The notes under the pieces are model-generated. The model saw only the letters and a program-made list of their open reading frames with translations, did not search any database and was not told the DNA's origin. A stretch of 28,704 nucleotides of DNA from Alistipes sp. CAG:435 (GTDB lineage: Bacteria; Bacteroidota; Bacteroidia; Bacteroidales; UBA932): the NCBI GenBank assembly GCA_000433355.1, contig FR893144.1, positions 1 through 28,704 on the forward strand, written 5' to 3'. Made by a program: the position numbers and the translations under genes. Shown here one piece after another: positions 22,071 through 28,704 of this stretch; position 1 is the first letter of the stretch; every line of letters begins with the position of its first letter.

Positions 22071-24116
22071 ATGAAACTGCCTCGCGTGTCCATAAACTAC
22101 AGGGTGCTTATTCCTCTGGTCGTGCTTTTTCTGGTCCTCACATTGATTTTCCCGAGGACAGCGAAATTCAGTTATGATTACAGGAAAGGCTCGCCGTGGT
22201 CTCATGAGACACTTCTTGCGCAGTTTGACTTTCCCATCCTGAAGACCGACGAGCAGATCCGTGAGGAAAAGAGCAGAAGCAAGTCGGTGGTCATTCCTTA
22301 CTACAGGTATCGTCAGGACATAGTGGACAACTGCCGGAAGGCCGCTGAAGGGATTGATATGGGAAGATATTCATACCTCCGCCCTTTGATTGTGGCTTCG
22401 ATGGACGGTATCTATTCCAATGGGGTGGTGCCGGACGAAGGGGTGAAGCTTGACGGACATTCCGACCCTTCCGGAGCGGTCTTGTATATTCAGAAAGACA
22501 AGAGAGCCGGGAAAAAACCGGTGAGCGAGGTGTTCAAGGAGTCAGAGGCCAAGAACCGTCTGCTTTCCGACATCGCGGCAAAGTACCCGAGAATCAATGC
22601 GGATTCGGTTCTCAGGTCTGCCGGGATCTATGATTTCATTGTCCCTAATCTTGAATATGACCCCAAGACAACTGAGCTCGTCCGCTCGGAATCCTCAAAC
22701 CAGGTTTCAACGACGCAAGGTTTCGTGAGCGCGGGCCAGCTGATTGTCTCCGAAGGAGAGATCGTGACGGCTGAGATCGCGCAGATGCTTGATTCCTATA
22801 AGGTTGAATACGAGAACAGTATGGGGTATGGTGGCCCGAGGATTCTATTCTGGCTCGGCAACGCCTTTATCGCGTTCGCGCTTGTGCTGCTGTTTTTCCT
22901 GATGATCTATTTCCTGAACCGGAGATTGTTTATGGATCACCGTAAGTTCTGGTATTTGATCTTCATATTCATCATCGCTTCGGTTCTGGCTTTGATAATC
23001 AATAAGTTCGCGCCACGGTGCCTCTACATGGTACCGTTCACGCTGACTGCCTTGTACCTTGAGGCTTTCTTCAAGAACAAGGTGATCTTCCCGATCTGCT
23101 GCGTGTCGTTCCTGCCGCTTCTGGTTTTCGCCGAGAATGGTGTCGTGCTTTTCGTGATGTTCCTTCTGGCAAGCATAGTCGCGGTATTCACGTTCCGTTT
23201 CTTCAACCAGGGATGGCAGCAGTTCATTATGTCCGGAATCGTGTTCGTCAGCATCCTGGTGACTTATTTCGGTTTCCGGATGATCGACATGGTGAACGAT
23301 GACCCGTACATGGCGGTGCTTTACATGTTCATCGGTTCGATGCTCATAGTTGCCGGCTACCCTCTCATCTATTTGTTCGAGAGGATGTTCAACCTCGTTT
23401 CCAGTTCGAGGCTCCGTGAGCTTTGCGACACGAACAATAAACTTCTTCGCGAATTGGAGCACAAGGCTCCCGGCACGTTCCAGCATTCCCTGCAAGTCAT
23501 GAATATGTGCGATGCGGCCGCTCGTGCCATTGATGCCAACGTGCTGTTGGTCAGGGCTGGAGCTCTTTATCACGACATCGGTAAGATGAAGAATCCGCTA
23601 TGCTTCATCGAGAACGAAAGCATGTCGCCGAAAGGAGTGCATTATCACGAGCATCTTTCTCCTAAGGAGAGCGCAAGGGCGATAATCAAGCATGTCTCCG
23701 ATGGCCTTGAACTGGCGGCGGAGAACAGATTGCCGGATGTGATCCAAGACTTTATCCTGACGCATCACGGCACGTCCAACACATCGTATTTCTACAACAA
23801 GTACCTTAACGAGGGCGGAGATCCGAATGACGTTTCGGATTTCTTCTACAAAGGCCGCAAGCCTCAGACGAAGGAACAGATCATCCTGATGATTTGTGAC
23901 ACGCTGGAGGCGGCCTCAAGGACGTTGAAAGACAATTCCGCGGCCACATTCTCGGTCTTTGTCGAGAATATCGTCGCGTCCAAGATGAAAATCGGCCAGT
24001 TTGACCAGGCCGACATTTCAATAAAGGACCTGAATACTGTCAAGGAAACGCTGAAGGCTTACCTTTCGCAGATTTACCACGAGAGGGTAGTTTATCCTCA
24101 AAGAAAGAATAATTAA
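22071..24116 (+). CDS. 7TM-HD family phosphodiesterase, PgpH-like (probable c-di-AMP hydrolase)
   Basis: 681 residues. One N-terminal transmembrane helix (about 12-28), an extracytoplasmic 7TMR-HDED domain (about 30-255), a cluster of about seven transmembrane helices (about 258-440), then a cytoplasmic HD domain. Metal ligands are visible: FQHSLQ with His472, YHDIGK with His501/Asp502, YHEHLSPKESA and LTHHGT. Characterised PgpH proteins of this architecture hydrolyse cyclic di-AMP to pApA; the assignment rests on family membership. c-di-AMP commonly controls potassium homeostasis, so the K+/H+ antiporter elsewhere in the window is a thematic, not proven, link. Co-directional with the SDR (9-nt gap) and with tig. 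Confidence 0.88.
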   Translation: MKLPRVSINYRVLIPLVVLFLVLTLIFPRTAKFSYDYRKGSPWSHETLLAQFDFPILKTDEQIREEKSRSKSVVIPYYRYRQDIVDNCRKAAEGIDMGRYSYLRPLIVASMDGIYSNGVVPDEGVKLDGHSDPSGAVLYIQKDKRAGKKPVSEVFKESEAKNRLLSDIAAKYPRINADSVLRSAGIYDFIVPNLEYDPKTTELVRSESSNQVSTTQGFVSAGQLIVSEGEIVTAEIAQMLDSYKVEYENSMGYGGPRILFWLGNAFIAFALVLLFFLMIYFLNRRLFMDHRKFWYLIFIFIIASVLALIINKFAPRCLYMVPFTLTALYLEAFFKNKVIFPICCVSFLPLLVFAENGVVLFVMFLLASIVAVFTFRFFNQGWQQFIMSGIVFVSILVTYFGFRMIDMVNDDPYMAVLYMFIGSMLIVAGYPLIYLFERMFNLVSSSRLRELCDTNNKLLRELEHKAPGTFQHSLQVMNMCDAAARAIDANVLLVRAGALYHDIGKMKNPLCFIENESMSPKGVHYHEHLSPKESARAIIKHVSDGLELAAENRLPDVIQDFILTHHGTSNTSYFYNKYLNEGGDPNDVSDFFYKGRKPQTKEQIILMICDTLEAASRTLKDNSAATFSVFVENIVASKMKIGQFDQADISIKDLNTVKETLKAYLSQIYHERVVYPQRKNN

Positions 24117-24139
24117 TTTAAAATAATATTTACAGAATT

Positions 24140-25456
24140 ATGGAAGTAACAAAAAATCAAATCGATGATCTTAACATCGAACTGACCATCGCCCTGAAGG
24201 CGGAGGACTATGCCGAGCAGGAGAAGAAAAGACTCTCCGCTTACAGGAGAAACGCTGACTTCAAGGGTTTCCGCAAGGGAATGGTTCCCGCGTCGCTCGT
24301 AAAGAAGGTCTATGGCGACCAGGCTCTTTACGAGGCCATCAACGGTGTTGTCTCGGAGCAGCTCGACAAGTTCATCAAGGACAACAATCTGCATATTCTC
24401 GGCGAGCCTATCGCCAGCGAGTCCCAGAAGGAATTGGAGTGGAAGGATGGCAACGATTTCGAGTTCAAGTTCGACCTCGGACTGTCTCCAGAGATCAACA
24501 TTGATGTTGACAAGGATGACAAACTGCCGTATTACAATATCGAGGTGACCGACAAGGCTAAGGCTGCCATGAAGGACAGCATCCTCAGGCAGTACGGCCA
24601 GCTCGAAGAAGGCGAGGCCGCAGGTGAGGAAGACTATGTAGTGGTTGACTTCAAGCAAGGCGAGAAAGCTGTCGAAGGTGTTTATGTCGCTGTCAGCAAG
24701 GTTGAGGGTGACGCGAAGAAGAATTTCCTCGGAGCCAAGGTTGACGCTCAATTCGACGTCAATGTCAACGAGGCGTTCACCAACGAGACCGACAGGGCTT
24801 CCATGCTCAAGATGAAGAAGGAAGAGCTTGCCGCCCTTGATCCAGTCTGGAATGTCACCATCGTGAACGTCAAGACTTTCGTTCCGGCCACCGAGTGCCA
24901 GGAGACTTACGACAAGGTCTTCGGCAAGGATGCCGTGAAGACAACCGAGGAGTTCGACGCCAAGATCGCCGAGAGGCTTGAGGCTAACTACAAGCAGGAG
25001 GCCGACTACAGACTTTCCCAGGATCTGCGCAAGTACCTCGTTGACAAGGCCAACGTGAACGTTCCAGAGGCTTTCCTCAAGAGATGGCTCTATGAGAACA
25101 ACAAGGAGAAGTTCAGCAAGGAGGACATCGAGAAGGAGTTCGACGGATTCCTCGGCGACTTCCGCTGGCAGCTTGTCAGAGGCTCTCTGATGAAGAAGTT
25201 CGAGCTTAAGGTTGAGGACAAGGATATGCTTGAGGCAGCCAAGGCTTACGCCGCCTACCAGTACGCTATGTACGGAATGGGCAACGTTCCTGAGGAACTT
25301 CTCACCGATGCGGCCGCGCAGATGCTCAAGGACGAGAGGCAGATGCGCAACATCGAGGAGAATGTCGAGAACGAGAAGGTAATCGCCGCCGTCAAGGAGA
25401 AGATCACCCTCCAGAACAAGAAGATCTCCGAGGAGAAATTCCGCGAGCTTAAGTAA
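24140..25456 (+). CDS. tig: Trigger factor
   Basis: 438 residues (E. coli 432). Ribosome-bound chaperone for nascent chains. The N-terminal ribosome-binding domain has the signature GFRKGMVP at residues 43-50, at the same position as in E. coli. The middle FKBP-like domain (about 155-245) is weakly conserved, as expected in Bacteroidota, so prolyl isomerase activity is uncertain. The long helical C-terminal arms follow to the end. ClpP starts 2 nt after the stop and clpX overlaps clpP, the widespread tig-clpP-clpX order. The 23-nt gap before it is very AT-rich, but no clean TAnnTTTG box is seen. Confidence 0.95.
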   Translation: MEVTKNQIDDLNIELTIALKAEDYAEQEKKRLSAYRRNADFKGFRKGMVPASLVKKVYGDQALYEAINGVVSEQLDKFIKDNNLHILGEPIASESQKELEWKDGNDFEFKFDLGLSPEINIDVDKDDKLPYYNIEVTDKAKAAMKDSILRQYGQLEEGEAAGEEDYVVVDFKQGEKAVEGVYVAVSKVEGDAKKNFLGAKVDAQFDVNVNEAFTNETDRASMLKMKKEELAALDPVWNVTIVNVKTFVPATECQETYDKVFGKDAVKTTEEFDAKIAERLEANYKQEADYRLSQDLRKYLVDKANVNVPEAFLKRWLYENNKEKFSKEDIEKEFDGFLGDFRWQLVRGSLMKKFELKVEDKDMLEAAKAYAAYQYAMYGMGNVPEELLTDAAAQMLKDERQMRNIEENVENEKVIAAVKEKITLQNKKISEEKFRELK

Positions 25457-25458
25457 TT

Positions 25459-26130
25459 ATGGACAAGGAGTTTCAGAAATATGCGACCAAGGGTCTTGGA
25501 CTGAGTTCAATGACCCTTGACCGCTATCAGAGAGCCACGGACGCCTACATCAATCCGACCATCATCGAGGAGAGGAAACTTAATGTGGCCTCGATGGACG
25601 TGTTCAGCCGTCTGATGATGGACAGGATCATATTCCTTGGTGTTCCGATTGATGATGATGTCGCGAACATCATCCAGGCTCAGCTGCTGTTCCTTGCTTC
25701 CACCGATTCCACCGCTGACATTTCCCTGTACATCAACACTCCAGGGGGGCAGGTGACTTCAGGTCTGGCCATCTATGACACGATGCAGCTTGTTGAGCCC
25801 GACGTGGCCACGATCTGTACGGGAATGGCGGCCTCTATGGGTTCTGTCCTGCTTTGCGCCGGCGAGAAGGGCAAGCGTTCCTGCCTGCCTCATTCCAGGG
25901 TGCTGATCCATCAGCCTCTCGGAGGCGCCCAGGGTCAGGCTTCTGACATTATGATCGCGGCCAAGGAGATCGAGAAGACCCGCAAGGAACTCTATGACAT
26001 CATCTCCCAGCATTCCGGACAGCCTTACGACAAGGTGTTCGCCGATGCGGACAGGGACTTCTGGATGACAGCCCAGGAGGCTCTGGAGTACGGAATGGTG
26101 GATGAGATCCTCACAAAGAAATCCAAGTAA
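25459..26130 (+). CDS. clpP: ATP-dependent Clp protease proteolytic subunit
   Basis: 223 residues. The serine protease that forms the two-ring tetradecamer. The catalytic triad is visible: Ser126 in GMAASMGS, His151 in RVLIHQP, and Asp200 in DRDFWM. YINTPGGQVTSGLAIYDTM is the oxyanion-hole region. The N-terminal extension of about 30 residues ahead of the usual IIEER start may be a propeptide. Two nucleotides separate it from tig, and its TAA shares one base with the clpX ATG (TAATG), so the two Clp genes are coupled. Confidence 0.97.
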   Translation: MDKEFQKYATKGLGLSSMTLDRYQRATDAYINPTIIEERKLNVASMDVFSRLMMDRIIFLGVPIDDDVANIIQAQLLFLASTDSTADISLYINTPGGQVTSGLAIYDTMQLVEPDVATICTGMAASMGSVLLCAGEKGKRSCLPHSRVLIHQPLGGAQGQASDIMIAAKEIEKTRKELYDIISQHSGQPYDKVFADADRDFWMTAQEALEYGMVDEILTKKSK

Positions 26131-27365
26131 TGCCTCAGAAAAAGAATACCGGTACAACTAAACATTGTATGTTCTGCGGCAGGTCGGAGCGTGATGTCCC
26201 GTTCCTGCTTCAGGGCTTGGACGGCTTCATCTGCAGCGATTGTGTCGAGCTTGCCCACGACTACCTCAAGGACACCATAGGCGGCGCTTCCAAGGACGGC
26301 AAACCTTTGGGACGGCTTGAGGCCTTGAAAAAACCGGTGGAAATCAAGGAGTTCCTTGATGAATATGTCATCGGGCAGGATCGTGCCAAGAAGATGTTGG
26401 CCATCGCGGTCTATAACCACTACAAAAGGATCAACCACAACCTTGTGGACCGTCCTGACGATGGCGTGGAACTGGAGAAATCGAATATCCTGCTGGTAGG
26501 TCCGACCGGAACCGGAAAGACATTGCTGGCCAAGACGATAGCCAAACTTCTGGACGTTCCGTTCACCATCGTGGACGCGACCGTACTGACCGAGGCCGGC
26601 TATGTCGGGGAGGATGTCGAGAGCATCCTCACGAGGCTTCTTCAGGAGGCCGACTTCGATGTGGCTAAGGCCGAGAGGGGAATCGTGTTCATCGATGAGA
26701 TCGACAAGATCGCCCGCAAGAGCGACAATCCGTCCATCACACGTGATGTTTCCGGTGAGGGAGTCCAGCAGGCTATGCTGAAACTCCTCGAAGGCAATGT
26801 CATTAACGTCCCGCCGAAAGGAGGCCGCAAGCATCCTGAGCAGGAGTTCATCCACGTGAACACGCAGAACATCCTGTTCATCTGCGGAGGCGCTTTCGAG
26901 GGAATCGAACGCCGCATCGCCCAGAGACTTAACACACAGGTGATTGGTTTCGGCGCCGCCCAGAAGCAGGTCGTTGACAAGAATAATCTCTTGAAATATG
27001 TCGATGCTCAGGATTTGAGGGCTTACGGTCTCATCCCGGAGATTATCGGCCGTCTGCCTGTCATCACCTATCTTGACGCTCTGGACCGCGAGGCTTTGCT
27101 TAGGATTCTGACCGAACCGAAGAACGCCATTCTCAAGCAGTATGCGAAACTGTTCGAGATTGACGGAATGACTCTCAAGATTGAGGATGGAGTCAGGGAA
27201 CTCATAGTTGACACCGCCATCAAGAACAAGCTCGGGGCCCGTGGCCTGCGCTCGATCTGCGAGCAGATTTTCGATGACGCGATGTACGACGCTCCGTCAT
27301 CCAGCAAGAAGACATTCACCGTCACACTTGACTACGCGAAGTCCAAGCTGGAAAATTCGCTGTAG
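26130..27365 (+). CDS. clpX: ATP-dependent Clp protease ATP-binding subunit ClpX
   Basis: 411 residues. AAA+ unfoldase that delivers substrates to ClpP. The zinc-binding domain has Cys13, Cys16, Cys35 and Cys38. The AAA+ module has Walker A GPTGTGKT (124-131), Walker B VFIDE (186-190), sensor and pore elements (GYVGEDVES), and the ClpP-docking IGF loop at 272-274 (VIGFG). The C-terminal domain contains GARGLRSICE with the sensor-2 arginine. All functional residues looked for are present. Last gene of the tig-clpP-clpX run; it converges with the phosphoesterase gene. Confidence 0.97.
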   Translation: MPQKKNTGTTKHCMFCGRSERDVPFLLQGLDGFICSDCVELAHDYLKDTIGGASKDGKPLGRLEALKKPVEIKEFLDEYVIGQDRAKKMLAIAVYNHYKRINHNLVDRPDDGVELEKSNILLVGPTGTGKTLLAKTIAKLLDVPFTIVDATVLTEAGYVGEDVESILTRLLQEADFDVAKAERGIVFIDEIDKIARKSDNPSITRDVSGEGVQQAMLKLLEGNVINVPPKGGRKHPEQEFIHVNTQNILFICGGAFEGIERRIAQRLNTQVIGFGAAQKQVVDKNNLLKYVDAQDLRAYGLIPEIIGRLPVITYLDALDREALLRILTEPKNAILKQYAKLFEIDGMTLKIEDGVRELIVDTAIKNKLGARGLRSICEQIFDDAMYDAPSSSKKTFTVTLDYAKSKLENSL

Positions 27366-27370
27366 CCCTC

Positions 27371-27479
27371 GTGGCGGCCAACTGATTGCCCATCAGTAGA
27401 ATGATATACCCTTCTCCTACCCGTAACAGGTGGAAGAAGGGTATGTCTGTGTATTCATTTATAATTAGTTGGCCGCTAC
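27371..27479. repeat. Inverted repeat flanking the clpX/phosphoesterase junction
   Basis: GTGGCGGCCAACTGATT (27371-27387) is an inverted copy, 15 of 17 matching, of 27463-27479. The right arm encodes the last codons and the stop of the phosphoesterase gene. The arms enclose the 10-bp terminator-like hairpin at 27406-27444 and a small CTGAT/ATCAG hairpin at 27382-27396. Confidence 0.7.
27406..27444. terminator. Probable bidirectional terminator between clpX and the phosphoesterase gene
   Basis: ATACCCTTCT (27406-27415) pairs perfectly with AGAAGGGTAT (27435-27444); the stem extends by further pairs with one mismatch and one G-T wobble. No clean T run follows on either side, so it may rely on the outer inverted repeat. 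Confidence 0.55.
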
Positions 27480-28553
27480 GCTCCTAAGGGTGGCGACGAC
27501 ATATTCGGATCGGGTGCCGATGCGGAACTTGCCGCCCCAGATGCCTATGCCTGAGCTGACATAGTAGCGGGTTTTGCCGCGCTGATGCTCGCCCCAGGAA
27601 TCCTCGAAGAGCCTGTCGGTGATCCACGAGGCCGGCCAGATCTGGCCACGGTGCGTGTGGCCGCTGAACTGGAAGTCAATTCCGTGATCTTCCGCTTCTT
27701 CCAGATGGTACGGCTGGTGGTCTAACAGAATGGTGTAGAGACTGTCGGCTGTCCCGCTCATCAGATCGTCCAGGCTCTTGCGTTTCGGATTCGACCTGTC
27801 ATCCCGACCAATGACGCGAAGAGAGCTTACCGCGGCGACGCTATCCCTTAATGGGTTGATTCCGGCTTCCTTGTAGAATGACAAGGCCTTCGGGATTCCG
27901 GAATAATATTCGTGATTGCCGAAGCAAGCATAGACCGGAGCCTCAAGGCGGTGGAATTCCTCGGCGACATTTTCCCTTATGAGCGGCTGGACGTTGATAT
28001 CCACAATGTCGCCACCGATGAGAATGAGGTCCGGCTTCTCGGCGTTGATGATGTCCACCCACTTGGCGAAATCCGCCCTCCGGTTGTGATAGCCAAGGTG
28101 CAAGTCGCTGATCATCACGATTTTCAAATCCTTGTCAAGATGCTTCTCCGTTGTCAGTTCAAGCGGCTGGCGCACCTTGTGCTTGTAATGAATATTCCCG
28201 TAAATGAATATTCCTGCGATGGCTGCGAGGACACAGAGTGAGGCCAATCCGTTGCTGACCAGCCAGGCTTTCGGCACGAGGTGAACCAGTCTGCCAAGAT
28301 CCAGAAGGACGAAAATCATCACCAGATAAAGCAGGATGAATATGGAGGACGTGCCTATCTCGTAGATTGTGGACGACAGCCAGAGAGGGACTTTGCCGAG
28401 GAATGGCATAAAGTTCAGGAACAAGAAAAGGAAAGCCCCGAGGCATCCTCCGACTATGAAGATTCTCCACACAGTGTCCAATGGAAGAATCATCCAGATG
28501 TGCCACAGTGTATAACCAAGACCCGCCAGGGCCAGCAATGTCATAAAAATCAT
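27465..28553 (-). CDS. Membrane-anchored calcineurin-like metallophosphoesterase
   Basis: 362 residues from the ATG at 28553. Four hydrophobic segments fill the first 125 residues or so, followed by a metallophosphoesterase domain of the YkuE/YaeI type. Metal-binding motifs are complete: MISDLHLGYH, GGDIVD, CFGNHEYYSG, LLDHQPYH and SGHTHRGQIWP. Relatives hydrolyse phosphodiesters or lipid-linked phosphates at the membrane; the substrate is unknown. A longer frame reaches an ATG at 28625, but that codon lies within the apparent promoter (28613-28620) and adds a polar stretch before the first membrane helix, so 28553 is preferred. The leader then contains a weak AAAAATCC/GGATTTTT hairpin (28576-28596). 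Confidence 0.85.
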   Translation of the reverse strand: MIFMTLLALAGLGYTLWHIWMILPLDTVWRIFIVGGCLGAFLFLFLNFMPFLGKVPLWLSSTIYEIGTSSIFILLYLVMIFVLLDLGRLVHLVPKAWLVSNGLASLCVLAAIAGIFIYGNIHYKHKVRQPLELTTEKHLDKDLKIVMISDLHLGYHNRRADFAKWVDIINAEKPDLILIGGDIVDINVQPLIRENVAEEFHRLEAPVYACFGNHEYYSGIPKALSFYKEAGINPLRDSVAAVSSLRVIGRDDRSNPKRKSLDDLMSGTADSLYTILLDHQPYHLEEAEDHGIDFQFSGHTHRGQIWPASWITDRLFEDSWGEHQRGKTRYYVSSGIGIWGGKFRIGTRSEYVVATLRSVAAN

Positions 28554-28612
28554 TTCCTTAAATTTAGTGATATTCAAAAATCCATCCCGGATTTTTATCT
28601 CAGTCAAGGCTG

Positions 28613-28620
28613 CAAAAATA
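28613..28620 (-). promoter_or_regulatory. -7 element of the phosphoesterase gene
   Basis: Minus-strand TATTTTTG matches TAnnTTTG exactly. It predicts a start near 28607 and a leader of about 54 nt to the ATG at 28553. No TTTG is seen at -33. The 79 nt beyond (28626-28704) contain nothing I can assign. Confidence 0.45.
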
Positions 28621-28704
28621 GTCAATAATTTATTACGGAACTATGCAGTTTAGGCTTGCATCGAATGCCTTCGGTAACACTTTCGGCCTCTTTTGCTCCT
28701 CAAG

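Noticed and set aside
24117..24139. Promoter for tig in the gap after the PgpH-like gene
   Set aside because: The gap is AT-rich but contains no TAnnTTTG match; read-through or a promoter within the upstream gene is equally likely.
28633..28704. Short minus-strand frames open at the right edge (ends ...ASLNCIVP and ...RRHSMQA)
   Set aside because: Two overlapping frames are both open for under 25 codons; with no family recognised I cannot say that either is the end of a real gene.

Overview
The window looks like chromosomal DNA of a Bacteroidota, most likely a Bacteroidales. Reasons: start sites are preceded by the Bacteroidota promoter pattern (TTTG, about 19-23 nt, TAnnTTTG) rather than sigma70 boxes. 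Shine-Dalgarno sequences are mostly absent. The gene families are typical of the phylum: a PiT phosphate transporter fused to a PhoU-like tail, a serine-palmitoyltransferase-like enzyme, and large TPR and beta-barrel envelope proteins. GC is near 50%. Genus cannot be fixed from the sequence alone. I see no IS element, CRISPR array, prophage or tRNA.

Layout. 1-160: probable 3' end of a 5S rRNA with two plus-strand terminators. 175-2957: a class I/II aminotransferase (minus) divergent from an OmpR-type response regulator and histidine kinase, with promoters in both directions in the 72-nt gap. 3087-6405: an accessory-looking envelope module. It has a lipoprotein made of 54-residue coiled-coil repeats, broken by two frameshifts, followed by an outer-membrane barrel with a coiled coil and an OmpA-like C-terminus. 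6521-8758 (minus): PiT-type phosphate transporter with a PhoU-like tail; upstream is an 11-bp-period GTTAC array resembling a Pho box. 9105-12799 (minus): ftsE, nth, a K+/H+ antiporter and gpmA in one tight run, gpmA also having its own promoter. 12896-17797: a roughly 1014-residue TPR protein (one frameshift) and a 617-residue beta-barrel partner. 17920-24116: gyrB, an alpha-oxoamine synthase of the SPT/KBL family, an SDR reductase and a PgpH-type 7TM-HD phosphodiesterase. 24140-27365: tig, clpP, clpX. 27465-28553 (minus): a membrane-anchored calcineurin-like phosphoesterase.

How the parts fit. Much of the window is housekeeping: glycolysis, base excision repair, gyrase, protein quality control. 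Around it are envelope functions. Tig-ClpP-ClpX is the usual chaperone/protease unit. The response regulator/kinase pair, the PiT-PhoU transporter and the GTTAC array could form a phosphate-response circuit, but this is inference. The oxoamine synthase plus SDR pair has the enzyme logic of sphingoid-base or sulfonolipid synthesis. The least explained parts are the repeat lipoprotein/OmpA-like module, a 72-nt hairpin at 8891-8962, and a strong excess of the heptamer TGAATAT/ATATTCA across the window. Three apparent single-base or small-indel frameshifts occur, all in extracytoplasmic repeat proteins; whether they are real or sequencing/assembly errors must be settled from reads.
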